Positions 36,296 to 45,990 of a DNA stretch of 64,000 bases are shown in pieces. The notes beneath the pieces are model-generated. The model was not told where the DNA came from. It saw only the letters and a program-made list of their open reading frames with translations, and did no database searches. The stretch's first letter is position 1; each line of letters opens with the position of its first letter. The translations under genes and the position numbers were made by a program. Source of the DNA: Tateyamaria pelophila (GTDB lineage Bacteria > Pseudomonadota > Alphaproteobacteria > Rhodobacterales > Rhodobacteraceae); NCBI RefSeq assembly GCF_019966495.1, contig NZ_JAIMIA010000002.1:1-64000 (forward strand), read 5' to 3'.

Positions 36296-37270
36296 CTAAT
36301 CTGCCTCCGGGGCGATCTTGTCACGGGCCCGGCCACTGGTCATCAGCCCACTGACACGGAAGGTCGATGGGGTCCCGATCCGTGTCCGGGTGCGCAGAAC
36401 CGGGGTGTTCTCGGAGGTGCCCGCACGGCTTTCGCGGAACACGATGAAAAGACCCGACCCGATGATGATACTCGCCCCGATTGCCGTACCCAGATCAACG
36501 GATTCATCGAAAAAGACCAAGCCATAGACCGATGCCCAGATGATCTGCGAATACTGCATTGGCGCGACGATAGCAGCCTCGCCCGTCTGATAAGCGGCAA
36601 TGATGAACCGGCCTGCCGTCCAAGCCATGACCGAGATGACGGCCAGCATTCCAAGATGTTCGATCGGCATGGGTTTATAAACAAAGGCCAAAGCCGCTCC
36701 CATCACGATGAAATTCCCGAGCATGGGATAGAGCAACAAAACGACGGTGCGTTCTTCGGCACCGATCTTGCGCACCACGATCGAGGCAAAGGCTCCGGTC
36801 ACAGCCGCAAGAATGGCCGTGGCATGCCCCAGTTCCAGATCCGTCGTGCCGGGGCGCAGAACGACCATGACCCCGCTGAGCCCGATAATGACGGCAAGCC
36901 AGCGCGGCAGCCGCACTTTTTCACCCAGAATAGGGATCGACAGCACGGTGATCAGCAGCGGTGTCGCAAAGATGATGGCATAGGCTTGCGTAAGGGGCAG
37001 TGCGGAAAAGGCATAGAACGCGGAAACGCCGGTGATCACGGCACCGATCGTGCGCACCGCCATCCACCATGGATGCACCGGCAGCAAGGTCCCGGGCTTG
37101 GCGTCGCGCATCAGCATGACCGTGGCAAGCGGAAAGCTGAGCAGCACGCTGAAGAACACGATCTGAATCGGGGAATAGATCGCGCCAAGCGTCTTGACGA
37201 AGACGTCATGGGTAGCGAACAGCCCGAAGGCAATCAGGGCCAGCAGTGCGCCTTTGACGTTCGGTGACAT
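36296..37270 (-). CDS. DMT superfamily (EamA) transporter
   Basis: The 324-residue protein has about ten membrane segments arranged as two EamA repeats: the first begins GALLALIAFGLFATHDVFVK, the second around ATAILAAVTGAFASIVVRKIG. Motifs such as AYAIIFATPLLITVLS and PMQYSQIIWASVYGLVFFDE are typical of metabolite exporters of the RhaT/EamA group. A charged C-terminal tail of about 45 residues lies in the cytoplasm. It follows leuB by 19 bases on the same strand and may be cotranscribed. An amino-acid-related export role is possible but unproven. Confidence 0.85.
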   Translation of the reverse strand: MSPNVKGALLALIAFGLFATHDVFVKTLGAIYSPIQIVFFSVLLSFPLATVMLMRDAKPGTLLPVHPWWMAVRTIGAVITGVSAFYAFSALPLTQAYAIIFATPLLITVLSIPILGEKVRLPRWLAVIIGLSGVMVVLRPGTTDLELGHATAILAAVTGAFASIVVRKIGAEERTVVLLLYPMLGNFIVMGAALAFVYKPMPIEHLGMLAVISVMAWTAGRFIIAAYQTGEAAIVAPMQYSQIIWASVYGLVFFDESVDLGTAIGASIIIGSGLFIVFRESRAGTSENTPVLRTRTRIGTPSTFRVSGLMTSGRARDKIAPEAD

Positions 37271-37289
37271 GGCTGGCCCTTTCCGGCGT

Positions 37290-38396
37290 TCAGAGACTTG
37301 CGTCTAGCGCGTGCAGGATCGCATCGCCCATTTCAGTGGTCGACATCGGCGTACCGCCTTCGGGGCCCATTAGATCGGCCGTGCGTGCACCGCCAGCGAG
37401 AACGCTCTCAATCGCGGCTTCGAGGCGGGCGGCTTCGTCGCCCTGATCAAAAGAATAGCGCAACGCCATGGCAAAGCTCAGAATACAGGCAATCGGGTTG
37501 GCCTTGCCCTGACCGGTGATGTCGGGGGCCGATCCGTGCACCGGTTCGTACATCGCGCGGGCGCGGCCATTGGCCATCGGCGCCCCCAGCGAGGCAGACG
37601 GCAACATGCCAAGGCTGCCGGTCAGCATCGCCGCACAATCGGACAGGATGTCGCCAAACAGGTTGTCGGTGACGATCACGTCGAACTGTTTGGGCGCACG
37701 CACCAGCTGCATCGCGCCGTTGTCGGCGTACATGTGGCTGAGTTCCACATCCGGGTAATCCTCGTCATGCACCTTCTGAACGACTTCACGCCACAGGATG
37801 CCCGATTCCATCACGTTGGCCTTTTCCATCGAACAGACCTTGTTGTTGCGGCGGCGGGCCAGTTCAAAGGCGGAACGCGCAACACGCTCAATCTCGGATT
37901 CGGTATAGCGTTGGGTATTGATGCCGACCCGCTCGTTGCCTTCTTCGAAAATGCCGCGCGGCTCGCCGAAATAGACGCCTGAGGTCAGTTCGCGCACGAT
38001 CATGATGTCGAGGCCCGCCACCAGGTCTTTCTTCAGCGACGAGAAATCCGCCAGCGCGTCAAAGCACTGCGCCGGGCGCAGGTTGGAAAACAGGTCCATT
38101 TCCTTGCGCAACCGCAGCAGGCCGCGCTCGGGTTTGACCGAGAAATCCAGATCGTCGTATTTTGGTCCGCCAACGGCCCCCAGCAGAACTGCGTCAACCT
38201 CAAGCGCCTTGGCCATCGTGTCGTCGTGCAGCGGTGTGCCGTGTTTGTCATAGGCGGCACCGCCGACCAGATCGGTGCTCACGTCAAAGGGCATATCGCG
38301 CTTGGCGCCGAACCAGTCGATGACGCGGGTGACCTGATCCATGACCTCGGGGCCGATGCCATCACCTGGCAGGATCAAAAGCGACGGGTTGGGCAT
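37290..38396 (-). CDS. leuB: 3-isopropylmalate dehydrogenase
   Basis: The 368-residue enzyme has [12 protein letters not shown] at the N-terminus, [11 protein letters not shown], the substrate-binding [14 protein letters not shown], the [18 protein letters not shown] segment, and [17 protein letters not shown] with the NAD-discriminating region. It oxidises and decarboxylates 3-isopropylmalate to 2-oxoisocaproate, the third step of leucine synthesis. AAAGGAG lies eight bases ahead of the ATG. leuC and leuD are on the same strand 2-6 kb upstream, separated by two unrelated genes, so the leucine cluster is interrupted. Confidence 0.96.
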   Translation of the reverse strand: MPNPSLLILPGDGIGPEVMDQVTRVIDWFGAKRDMPFDVSTDLVGGAAYDKHGTPLHDDTMAKALEVDAVLLGAVGGPKYDDLDFSVKPERGLLRLRKEMDLFSNLRPAQCFDALADFSSLKKDLVAGLDIMIVRELTSGVYFGEPRGIFEEGNERVGINTQRYTESEIERVARSAFELARRRNNKVCSMEKANVMESGILWREVVQKVHDEDYPDVELSHMYADNGAMQLVRAPKQFDVIVTDNLFGDILSDCAAMLTGSLGMLPSASLGAPMANGRARAMYEPVHGSAPDITGQGKANPIACILSFAMALRYSFDQGDEAARLEAAIESVLAGGARTADLMGPEGGTPMSTTEMGDAILHALDASL

Positions 38397-38450
38397 GACG
38401 AAACTCCTTTGAATGCTTGACGCTTCGCCTATCTGCCGATGGCGGCAGGG

Positions 38451-39587
38451 TCAATATCCGAGGTCGACCCAAACCAGCCGATGCCGACTGGCCTTAGCCG
38501 CGGTGTCGGCCATCGGGTCGTCTGGGGCGGGCCAGATGACACCAGCATCCCGCACCTGCCAGTGCGTCGAGGGCAGCACATAATCGACCCTCAGCGTGCC
38601 GGGGCCGGGGTCGGGCCAGTCCACGGTGTCGGTGCCCTTTGTGCCCTCGGGAGCCACGTCTTGCAGTCGGGGATCGGCCAGCAGGCTGGTGATCGCCGAT
38701 TTGATCCCGTCACCATCCACCGGATCAAGATTCGCATCCCCCGCAATCACGAACCGGCCCGCAGGCGCGCTGCCCACTTCTCCGTCCAGAACCTGTTGCC
38801 AGAGCCGGATCTCATCATGGTTGCGCCGCCCGTTGCGGTCTTCTGGACCGTCAAAGACAGGGGGGCTGGCGTGAAATGTCATCAGATCGAATGGCCCGTC
38901 CGGCAAGGCGATAGGCACGATCCAATGGCCGGTCGTGGACAGACGCTGGATCGCCTGTGCCGCAGTGCTGGGAAAGGGGCCATCGGCCGTCACGGGCAAC
39001 AAAGGGTCTGGGATCTCTGTCCACAAGAGCGTTGAGAGGTCCTGAACCTCATCCACCAAAATAGGGTGCCGCGACAGGATCGCCATGCCGCCCTGACCCG
39101 AAAACCGCCCGTAGCTTTGGGCATCCCTCGGGCCGCCAAGCAGCCCGTCGCCGTCCATGTCAAGCGCGGTCGGCAAGCCCGTGTTCGGGCGCAGCGCGAA
39201 ATGGTGGGGATAGCCCGCCGCCTGCGCCAGCCGCGTCAGGGCTTCGCCGGTCAGGTCATAATCGATGCTCTGCAATGCCAGAACGTCGGCATTGGCGGCC
39301 GCGATCACGGCCAATACGGCGTCGATCTGATCGTCGCCACCGCGCGCCAGATCGCGCAGAAACAACCCTGGGCCGTCCCTTTGCAATTCGGTGTTGTAGG
39401 TGGCGATGCGCAGGGTTTCCGCCGGGGCCGCAAAGGCCCAGCCGAACAGCAGAACAAGGGCGGTCAGACCAGTTGCAAGGCGCTGTCCGTATCGGCGCAG
39501 GCCCGCTTGCGTTGATCGCGGATCATCTCGGCGATCCGATGCATCGCGATGCCGCGCATGATCATACTTGCAGGAAGAAAGGCCCAT
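38451..39587 (-). CDS. Secreted endonuclease/exonuclease/phosphatase-family protein
   Basis: The protein (up to 378 residues) has a signal-like segment ATGLTALVLLFGWAFAAPAE, then the EEP fold: LRIATYNTELQ, DVLALQSIDYD (a Gln replaces the usual metal-binding Glu), FVIAGDANLDP with the catalytic D-x-N, and SRHRLVWVDL with the final His. The role is phosphodiester or phosphomonoester hydrolysis outside the cytoplasm. The start is uncertain. The only in-frame ATG, 39587, lies 124 bases inside the upstream membrane-protein gene. The signal peptide begins close to that gene's stop, where no ATG, GTG or TTG is in frame. Initiation at a CTG coupled to the upstream stop is one possibility. Confidence 0.7.
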   Translation of the reverse strand: MGLSSCKYDHARHRDASDRRDDPRSTQAGLRRYGQRLATGLTALVLLFGWAFAAPAETLRIATYNTELQRDGPGLFLRDLARGGDDQIDAVLAVIAAANADVLALQSIDYDLTGEALTRLAQAAGYPHHFALRPNTGLPTALDMDGDGLLGGPRDAQSYGRFSGQGGMAILSRHPILVDEVQDLSTLLWTEIPDPLLPVTADGPFPSTAAQAIQRLSTTGHWIVPIALPDGPFDLMTFHASPPVFDGPEDRNGRRNHDEIRLWQQVLDGEVGSAPAGRFVIAGDANLDPVDGDGIKSAITSLLADPRLQDVAPEGTKGTDTVDWPDPGPGTLRVDYVLPSTHWQVRDAGVIWPAPDDPMADTAAKASRHRLVWVDLGY

Positions 39588-40300
39588 GCGGTCATCGTCC
39601 AGATCAGGGTTTGGGGGCTGTCCAGTATGATCGGGTTTAGCAGGGTTGTCGCTATCTTGACCACTCCCGGGATGATGAAAGGCAGCAAAATACCGAGGGC
39701 GATGTTCACCCGGGCATCCCGCCGCAGCCGCGCCAGCACGTCGCCGCCAACAGTCGGGTCAAACAAGGGCAGATTGATCCACATGTTGAACTGACCACCG
39801 CGGCCCGGCCATCCCATGACCCGCACCAGATAGAGAAAGGCGGCCATGACTGTCAGCGATGTGAGATAGGCAATGCCTGCTGCCGTGCGCACATATTGCA
39901 CCAGATGCTGATCAGAGGTGTCCGGCAGCATCACGACCACCACGCGCACGGGCGAAAATGGAAAGTCGATGCTGTTGCCCACAATCGTACCGATCGATGT
40001 CAGCGCGCGCGTCAGTTCCGTCGGGTGGGTCTGGCCCTTGTAGACGAGGCTCAGAAACAAGAGCGTGGCCAGAAGAGCGATATAGCGCAGGCGATTGATC
40101 GGCGCTGCATCGCGGAATTCCACGATGCTCGGGCTGGCGGAGTTATATTCCAACGTTGTCAGGAAAGCGGCGGTCAGCCCGATCAGGACGGTCGCCTGAG
40201 AGGCTTCAATCGTCACACCCGGCAATATCAATGCCGGGGTGGCAATCATCAATGCCACCAGAAGGCCACGCGCTGCGGCACCTGATAATCTCGCTATCAC
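39464..40300 (-). CDS. Conserved hypothetical membrane protein
   Basis: The 278-residue protein has about five hydrophobic stretches (residues about 10-30, 34-48, 70-86, 143-163 and 201-225), a Pro-containing extramembrane segment with FPFSPVRVVVVML, and a charged tail. No family is recognised. The start is GTG at 40300. It precedes the exonuclease-like gene with overlapping reading frames, so the two are probably one operon. Function is unknown; a role linked to the secreted hydrolase is only suggested by position. Confidence 0.65.
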   Translation of the reverse strand: MIARLSGAAARGLLVALMIATPALILPGVTIEASQATVLIGLTAAFLTTLEYNSASPSIVEFRDAAPINRLRYIALLATLLFLSLVYKGQTHPTELTRALTSIGTIVGNSIDFPFSPVRVVVVMLPDTSDQHLVQYVRTAAGIAYLTSLTVMAAFLYLVRVMGWPGRGGQFNMWINLPLFDPTVGGDVLARLRRDARVNIALGILLPFIIPGVVKIATTLLNPIILDSPQTLIWTMTAWAFLPASMIMRGIAMHRIAEMIRDQRKRACADTDSALQLV

Positions 40301-40602
40301 GTTCTCGATCCCTTCAAACTGGCCAGACGCGATACAGTGCCGCGAACTTGTTCCAACTTGATCCTGCCCGGTCAGACAGGTGCCTCATTCTTGCCGTATT
40401 TCTGCCTTGATTGGCCGGGCGGCTCAAGCGTCTTGGGTCATAAGGCGCTGTTTTCGGGCTATTTTGAGGGAGGGTGTGGTGCCTTTGTGCATCAAGTTTG
40501 GTGCGGCATCAAAGGGAGGCCCAATATGTAGTGGTCGGGCCTGACCAAGGGCATAGGTACATGCGCGGCCGCCCCGGGAGGCGACCGCGCGGGTCACTCA
40601 GT
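40301..40602. other. Intergenic region between leuD and membrane-protein gene, with hairpin
   Basis: Near the leuD end, GCGCGGCCGCC (40563-40573) pairs with GGCGACCGCGC (40580-40590), with one mismatch, around a six-base loop. It lies 13 bases beyond the leuD stop on the minus strand. No T-run follows, so it is a weak or Rho-assisted terminator or an mRNA-stabilising hairpin. The rest probably carries the promoter for the two genes downstream. No gene is seen. Confidence 0.5.
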
Positions 40603-41208
40603 TCAAACCCAGGGGCGGGCTTGCGCGGCTTGCGCCTCGAAAGTGTTGATGCTGTCCGCCTTCGCCATGGTCAGGCCGATATCGTCGAGCCCTTCCATCA
40701 GACAGTGTTTCTTGAAGCTGTCCACCTCAAAACTGAACACTTCGCCGTCGGAGGTGGTCACGGTTTGTGCCTCAAGATCGATGGACATGCGGGCGTTGGC
40801 ACCCTTTTCGGCATCCTTCATCAACACATCGACGACATCCTTGGGCAGTGCAATCGGCAGGATCCCGTTCTTGAAGCAGTTGTTGTAGAAGATGTCGGCA
40901 AAGCTGGGCGCGATCACGCAGCGCACGCCAAAATCCTTGATCGCCCACGGCGCGTGTTCGCGCGACGATCCGCAGCCGAAATTCTCGCCTGCCACGATGA
41001 TTTCGGCGGAGCGATAGGCGTCTTGGTTCAGGACGAAATCAGCGATTTCGTTGCCCTGACGATCAAAGCGCATTTCATCAAAGAGGTTCGCGCCGAGGCC
41101 CGTCCTTTTGATCGTTTTCAGAAACTGTTTTGGAATGATCATATCGGTGTCGATATTCACAAGCGGCATCGGCGCCGCAATTCCGGTCAGTGTGGTGAAC
41201 TTGTCCAT
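40603..41208 (-). CDS. leuD: 3-isopropylmalate dehydratase small subunit
   Basis: The 201-residue protein is the swivel domain of isopropylmalate isomerase. It has [46 protein letters not shown] (the conserved GCGSSREHA), and [19 protein letters not shown]. With LeuC it interconverts 2- and 3-isopropylmalate in leucine synthesis. CGGAGAG precedes the ATG. It is separated from leuC by an HdeD-family gene, all on one strand with short gaps (36 and 61 bases), so the three are likely one transcript. Confidence 0.95.
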   Translation of the reverse strand: MDKFTTLTGIAAPMPLVNIDTDMIIPKQFLKTIKRTGLGANLFDEMRFDRQGNEIADFVLNQDAYRSAEIIVAGENFGCGSSREHAPWAIKDFGVRCVIAPSFADIFYNNCFKNGILPIALPKDVVDVLMKDAEKGANARMSIDLEAQTVTTSDGEVFSFEVDSFKKHCLMEGLDDIGLTMAKADSINTFEAQAAQARPWV

Positions 41209-41269
41209 GTCACTCTCCGTTTGGGCGGGATGACCCCGGCCCGGAAAAATCCTTTGAATGATCGCGGGC

Positions 41270-41809
41270 TCAGCCGAGCCGGTCCTTGATCATGTCTTTG
41301 CCAGCGCGCAAAAACAGCGCCAGAATGATCAGGCCCATCCCGTTGAACAGCAATTCGATGCCCAGCAGCAGGCCCAGAAGCTTTGGCGCCACAACATAGA
41401 AATTTGCCGTGATGTATCCGGCCAACAGCACCGAAAACGCGCCCGAGATGAGCATCGGCCAGAAAAACGGTGTTTCGCGCATCTGGAAAGACGAAATCAG
41501 ACGCGCAATACCGCTTGCCGCAAACAGGATCGTCACCAGGGCCGCCAATGATACCACGCCTTCGAGCGGCCGGAACATCAGCGAGTAGCCCAGCAGGATC
41601 ATCAGGATGCCAAGACCGATCCCCAGCAGTTTTCCGAATGGGCCCGTCTGGCCAAAACCGGCAAAGATCTGGAACCCGCCGGAAACGGCGAACAATATCC
41701 CTGCCAGCGTCGTCACCGCGATCGACGCCTCGACCGGGTTGGCCAGAACGAACAGACCGAAGGCAATGGAGAGAACCCCGCCGATCAGCCATTTCATCCA
41801 AATTTTCAT
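41270..41809 (-). CDS. HdeD/DUF308 family membrane protein
   Basis: The 179-residue protein has six regularly spaced hydrophobic helices with the repeated pattern GxxxIxxGxxxLxxP: for example [20 protein letters not shown] and [20 protein letters not shown]. This matches the HdeD (DUF308) family. In E. coli HdeD is a membrane protein linked to acid resistance at high cell density. Here it is inserted between leuC and leuD. A role in leucine synthesis is not expected; it may simply be carried along, or protect against low pH. Confidence 0.82.
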   Translation of the reverse strand: MKIWMKWLIGGVLSIAFGLFVLANPVEASIAVTTLAGILFAVSGGFQIFAGFGQTGPFGKLLGIGLGILMILLGYSLMFRPLEGVVSLAALVTILFAASGIARLISSFQMRETPFFWPMLISGAFSVLLAGYITANFYVVAPKLLGLLLGIELLFNGMGLIILALFLRAGKDMIKDRLG

Positions 41810-41845
41810 GTCACAATTCCTTATAAATAGCCGCGTTGGCTGTCT

Positions 41846-43252
41846 TTACATCATGTCCCGCACATCGGTGAGCTTGCCGGTGATCGCTGCCGCAGCGGCC
41901 ATTCCGGGGGAGACAAGATGCGTGCGCCCCTTGTAGCCCTGACGGCCCTCGAAATTCCGGTTGGACGTCGAGGCACAGCGTTCGCCTTCGGCCAGTTGGT
42001 CCGGGTTCATCGCAAGGCACATGGAACAGCCCGCCAGGCGCCATTCAAACCCGGCGTCCTTGAAGATGTCGGCCAGACCCTCTTCCTCGGCCTGTGCGCG
42101 CACGAGGCCGGATCCGGGAACGATCATGGCACGCAGACCCTCCTTGATCTTTTTGCCTTTGAGGATCGCCGCGGCGGCGCGCAGGTCTTCGATGCGGCCG
42201 TTGGTGCAAGAACCTATAAAGACCGTGTCGATTTCGATGTCGGTCAAAGGGGTGCCGGGCGTCAGGCCCATGTAATCCAGCGAGCGTTGCGCCGCGCCGA
42301 CCTTGCCACCTTGAAAATCACTTGCAGACGGCACGACGGCGGTGATCGGCAACACGTCTTCGGGGGAGGTTCCCCAGGTCACGACGGGTGCGATATCTTC
42401 GCCTGCAATGGTGATGACCGCGTCCCAATGGGCATCGTCATCGGAATAGAGCGTTTTCCACCACGCCACGGCAGCTTCCCACTGTGCACCCTTTGGGGCA
42501 TGCGGGCGGCCCATGCAATATTCATAGGTTTTCTCGTCGGGCGCGATCAGACCTGCGCGCGCGCCGCCTTCGATGGCCATGTTGCAGACGGTCATGCGTC
42601 CTTCCATGGACAAATCACGGATCGCTTCGCCGCAATACTCAATGACATAGCCGGTGCCGCCGGCCGTGCCGGTCTTGCCAATCACTGACAGCGTGATGTC
42701 CTTGGCGGTCACACCGGGGGCCAGTTTGCCGGTGATCTCGACCTTCATGTTCTTGGATTTCTTCTGGATCAGCGTTTGCGTCGCCAGAACGTGCTCGACC
42801 TCGGATGTTCCAATCCCGTGGGCCAGCGCGCCGAATGCGCCGTGCGTCGCGGTGTGGCTGTCGCCGCACACGACCGTCATGCCGGGCAGGGTCCAACCCT
42901 GCTCGGGGCCGACGATGTGCACGATCCCCTGACGGACGTCGGACACGGGGTAGTAGTGAATGCCGAAATCCTTGGCGTTCTTGTCGAGGGCTGCGACCTG
43001 AATGGCGCTGTCCTCAGTCATGTTCTTGGGATCGTTGCGGCCGGGTGTTGTCGGCACGTTGTGATCAGGAACGGCAATGGTCTTGTCCGGGGCGCGGACC
43101 TTGCGATTTGTCATGCGCAGCCCTTCGAAGGCCTGGGGACTTGTCACTTCATGCACGAGGTGACGGTCGATATAAAGCAGGCATGTCCCATCTTCGGCCT
43201 CGTGGGCGACGTGGGCATCCCAGATTTTGTCATACAGTGTCTTGGGGGACAT
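41846..43252 (-). CDS. leuC: 3-isopropylmalate dehydratase large subunit
   Basis: The 468-residue aconitase-family protein has [41 protein letters not shown], the first cluster Cys in [17 protein letters not shown], and the Cys pair in [13 protein letters not shown], so all three [4Fe-4S] ligands are present. It ends with [30 protein letters not shown]. With LeuD it isomerises isopropylmalate. AAAGGGAGAGG precedes the ATG. A divergent 224-base region separates it from the second MscS gene; I could not make out a leucine attenuator there. Confidence 0.96.
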   Translation of the reverse strand: MSPKTLYDKIWDAHVAHEAEDGTCLLYIDRHLVHEVTSPQAFEGLRMTNRKVRAPDKTIAVPDHNVPTTPGRNDPKNMTEDSAIQVAALDKNAKDFGIHYYPVSDVRQGIVHIVGPEQGWTLPGMTVVCGDSHTATHGAFGALAHGIGTSEVEHVLATQTLIQKKSKNMKVEITGKLAPGVTAKDITLSVIGKTGTAGGTGYVIEYCGEAIRDLSMEGRMTVCNMAIEGGARAGLIAPDEKTYEYCMGRPHAPKGAQWEAAVAWWKTLYSDDDAHWDAVITIAGEDIAPVVTWGTSPEDVLPITAVVPSASDFQGGKVGAAQRSLDYMGLTPGTPLTDIEIDTVFIGSCTNGRIEDLRAAAAILKGKKIKEGLRAMIVPGSGLVRAQAEEEGLADIFKDAGFEWRLAGCSMCLAMNPDQLAEGERCASTSNRNFEGRQGYKGRTHLVSPGMAAAAAITGKLTDVRDMM

Positions 43253-43476
43253 TGGTCCTCTCCCTTTGTGTGAATTCGATAACCGTCTGGACGGGGGCGC
43301 CTTGGCTTATAGTCGGGCCAGCACGGAATGCGTCGCGCCGTAGAAGCGTTCGCGCAGTCGCGCGCGATCATCCATATCAAAGAGGCGTCTCATAGGGATG
43401 TGCAATAGCGCGCGGCGGGCATTGCTGCAAGCGGCGGTTGCTTGTCGGGGTCGGGGGGATGTGCCAATCTTACAAG

Positions 43477-44826
43477 ATGGAGACAATTGATCAGGATTTG
43501 GCGCAGGTCCTTATGTCGGCAGACGAGATATGGACCATCGTCTTTCAGTTTTTCGAAAATATCGCCGCGCCGGGGTGGCGGCAGAATCAGGTGATCATCC
43601 TGATAGTGCTGGCGCTTATGGCGTGGTTTCTGAGCGGCCCGGTGGTGACCTATATCGAGCGCCGCGTGCGCGCCCGCGAAGGGTGGTCGAAATGGCAATT
43701 GCGCGCGATCGTACAGATCAAGCGGCGCATGGGCCTGATCCTGTTCGTCGCCTTCTCGGGATCGGTTTATCTGGTGATGCGTGAGGTCACCTGGCCGTCA
43801 CGCTCCTATCTGATCGGGCTGGTGTCGCAGATCGCGCTGGTCTGGCTGCTGATCGCCTATCTGGGGCGGTTGGTCCGGAACCGCTTCCTGCGCCGCAGCG
43901 TGGTATGGGCGATGTGGATTTACGCCACGCTGTATCTGGTGGGTCTGCATGACGAAGTGGCCGAGGGCCTGGACGGGTTGGCGTTCGAGTTGGGTACGTT
44001 CCGGCTGTCACTGCTGACTCTGATTCTGGCGGCGGTAATGGTGGGCGCGCTGGTCACGGGCGCGCGGATTGTGTCTGGGGCGATGGCGGCCAGTATCCGG
44101 CGCAACGAAGATATCAGCCCCTCCATGCAGGTTCTGGCGGTCAAGGCCGTGCAGATCGTGCTTTATGGGTGCGCCTTCTTCATTGGCGTGCGGTTGGTTG
44201 GGCTTGATCTGACGGGGTTGGCCGTCTTGTCCGGCGCGATCGGCGTGGGATTGGGGTTTGGTCTGCAAAAGGTGGTGTCGAACCTCGTGTCCGGCGTCAT
44301 CATCCTGCTCGACAAGTCAATCAAGCCGGGGGATGTGATTTCACTGGGTGAAACCTTCGGCTGGATCGAGACGCTGGGTGCCCGCTATGCTTCTGTGGTG
44401 ACGCGGGACGGCAAGGAATACCTGATCCCCAACGAAGACCTGATTACCGGACAGGTGGTCAACTGGTCCCATTCCAACGAATTCGTGCGTTTGGATATCT
44501 ATTTCGGCACGTCGTATGGGTGCGATCCTCATATGGTGCGCAAGCTGTCGATCGAGGCTGCCAAGGGGGTCGAGCGGGTTCTGACAAGTCGACCGCCCGT
44601 TTGCCACATTGTCGGCTTTGGCGACAGTTCCGTCGACTACATCCTGCGATTCTGGATCACGGACCCGACCGGCGGGCTGACCAATATCCGCGGCAACGTT
44701 TATCTGGCGCTTTGGGATACGTTCAAGGCCAATGACATTTCGATCCCGTTCCCGCAGCGGGAAGTGCGCGTGCTGGGCGAGGGTGTCCACCAAGTTTTGC
44801 CGGAAGACACCGAGGAATCCCGCTGA
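43477..44826 (+). CDS. MscS-family mechanosensitive channel
   Basis: The protein (449 residues from ATG 43477) has six or more membrane segments over residues about 30-290. The pore helix and beta-domain region is LSGAIGVGLGFGLQKVVSNLVSGVIILLDKSIKPGDVISLGETFGWIETLGARYASVVTRDGKEYLIPNEDLI. The end IPFPQREVRVLGEG is typical. The GxGxGFGLQxxxxN pattern marks the MscS/YbdG class. Unlike the channel at 34794 it has no signal peptide and no large periplasmic domain. Starts at 43438, 43459, 43477 and 43513 are all possible; none has a convincing ribosome binding site. Confidence 0.88.
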   Translation: METIDQDLAQVLMSADEIWTIVFQFFENIAAPGWRQNQVIILIVLALMAWFLSGPVVTYIERRVRAREGWSKWQLRAIVQIKRRMGLILFVAFSGSVYLVMREVTWPSRSYLIGLVSQIALVWLLIAYLGRLVRNRFLRRSVVWAMWIYATLYLVGLHDEVAEGLDGLAFELGTFRLSLLTLILAAVMVGALVTGARIVSGAMAASIRRNEDISPSMQVLAVKAVQIVLYGCAFFIGVRLVGLDLTGLAVLSGAIGVGLGFGLQKVVSNLVSGVIILLDKSIKPGDVISLGETFGWIETLGARYASVVTRDGKEYLIPNEDLITGQVVNWSHSNEFVRLDIYFGTSYGCDPHMVRKLSIEAAKGVERVLTSRPPVCHIVGFGDSSVDYILRFWITDPTGGLTNIRGNVYLALWDTFKANDISIPFPQREVRVLGEGVHQVLPEDTEESR

Positions 44827-44986
44827 GAAGTTTCGGAGCTTGCACGGGGAATTATGCAAATATGCAGCACTTTGCCGCCGCGTTCTGGGCCGAAGGGGAC
44901 AGGCTTCATTGAAATGTCACGAAAGGGTTGCTATTCTCAACTTATCCCAGCGCCGGGGATCTGGCGGCGCGGTTCATAGGAGGACA

Positions 44987-45043
44987 ATGTCCTGTCAATC
45001 TCTGCTCAAGCGGTTCAACCCGCTGTTGGAGCCTCGGCCCTGA
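44987..45043 (+). CDS. 18-codon upstream leader ORF coupled to rsfS
   Basis: ATG at 44987 follows AGGAGG (44978-44983) closely. The frame encodes MSCQSLLKRFNPLLEPRP and stops with TGA at 45041-45043, overlapping the rsfS ATG by one base (TGATG). The rsfS start has no ribosome binding site of its own, and the rsfS frame has no other standard start between its ATG and an upstream TAG at 44977. I infer that ribosomes reinitiate on rsfS after this short frame. The peptide itself may have no function. Confidence 0.4.
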   Translation: MSCQSLLKRFNPLLEPRP

Positions 45044-45399
45044 TGGCCGTCGCCGCAACCCAGGCCACGAGCGAAACGCTGCTGGCCGCCGTACTCTCCT
45101 CACTTAACGATGATAAAGCCGAAGACATCGTGCAGATCGACCTGCGCGGCAAAACGGCCATCGGCGATTACATGGTGATCTGTTCGGGGCGCTCATCCCG
45201 GCAAGTGGCAGCCATTTCCGAGAAACTGGTCGAGCGGTTGAAGGCACAGTTCGGTCGGACGGCCCGTATCGAAGGCAAGAACACTGGCGATTGGGTGCTG
45301 ATCGATACCGGCGACGTGATCGTGCATGTCTTCCGCCCGGAAGTGCGCGACTTCTATCAGTTGGAGAAAATGTGGCAGCCGACGGCGGCCAGTAACTGA
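45043..45399 (+). CDS. rsfS: Ribosomal silencing factor RsfS
   Basis: The 118-residue protein has the RsfS/Iojap core: DDKAEDIVQIDLRGKTAIGDYMVICSGRSSRQVAAISEKLVERL, then GKNTGDWVLIDTGDVIVHVFRPEVRDFYQLEKMW. RsfS binds uL14 on the large ribosomal subunit and prevents joining of the subunits in starvation. It is followed after ten bases by rlmH, the pairing usual in bacteria. The start overlaps an 18-codon leader ORF. Length matches the family. Confidence 0.94.
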   Translation: MAVAATQATSETLLAAVLSSLNDDKAEDIVQIDLRGKTAIGDYMVICSGRSSRQVAAISEKLVERLKAQFGRTARIEGKNTGDWVLIDTGDVIVHVFRPEVRDFYQLEKMWQPTAASN

Positions 45400-45409
45400 T
45401 TCTCGACCG

Positions 45410-45880
45410 ATGCGGTTTCATCTGTGCGCTGTCGGGCGTTTGCGTGGCGGCGCCGAAGCCGATCTGATATCTGATTATGTAACGCGTTTCAACCGGACGG
45501 GCCGGGCCTTGGGCCTTGGGCCGCTTTCTGTCGTGGAAGTCGAGGACCGCAAAGGCGGCGGTATGGCGGCGGAAGCAATCTTGTTACGCCGCGCCCTGCC
45601 CAAGGGGGCCGTGATCTGTTGCCTGGATGAGCGTGGCACTGTGGAGCCGTCACCGGCCTTTGCGCAGCGTCTGGCTGCCTGGCGGGATTCCGGTCGGTCG
45701 GATGTGGCATTTGTCGTCGGCGGGGCAGATGGCATCGATCCGACGTTGCGGGAAGAGTCGGACCATCTGTTGTCCTTCGGCGCAATGGTTTGGCCTCATA
45801 TGCTTGTGCGGGTGATGCTGAGTGAACAGCTTTACCGTGCGGCCTCGATCCTCGCGGGTGGGCCATACCACCGGCTGTGA
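45410..45880 (+). CDS. rlmH: 23S rRNA pseudouridine-1915 N3-methyltransferase RlmH
   Basis: The 156-residue SPOUT methyltransferase has the N-terminal MRFHLCAVGRLRGG, CLDERG, FVVGGADGIDPTLRE (the knot SAM-binding loop), and the conserved end MLVRVMLSEQLYRAASILAGGPYHR. RlmH methylates pseudouridine 1915 in helix 69 of 23S rRNA on assembled ribosomes. The ATG at 45410 gives the standard length of about 155. It is cotranscribed with rsfS and followed by copy A of the dispersed repeat. Confidence 0.96.
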   Translation: MRFHLCAVGRLRGGAEADLISDYVTRFNRTGRALGLGPLSVVEVEDRKGGGMAAEAILLRRALPKGAVICCLDERGTVEPSPAFAQRLAAWRDSGRSDVAFVVGGADGIDPTLREESDHLLSFGAMVWPHMLVRVMLSEQLYRAASILAGGPYHRL

Positions 45881-45910
45881 TCCAAAGGCCGCTGCGCGAC
45901 GCGATGTTTC

Positions 45911-45967
45911 GGGGGCTCCGCCCCGGTCCTTCGGACCTCCCCGGAGTTTTTTTCTGCAAGATGAAGA
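45911..45967 (+). repeat. Dispersed stem-loop repeat, copy A
   Basis: GGGGGCTCCGCCCC begins the copy, then a second hairpin-like TCCTTCGGA, then CCCCGGAGTTTTTTTCTGCAAGATGAAG. The GC hairpins followed by seven T could terminate the rsfS-rlmH transcript. It shares the GGAGTTT...CAAGATGAAG tail with copies near 54148-54255 and 62978-63033. Confidence 0.7.
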
Positions 45968-45990
45968 GATCCCGGACCTGCCCGCGCCTC

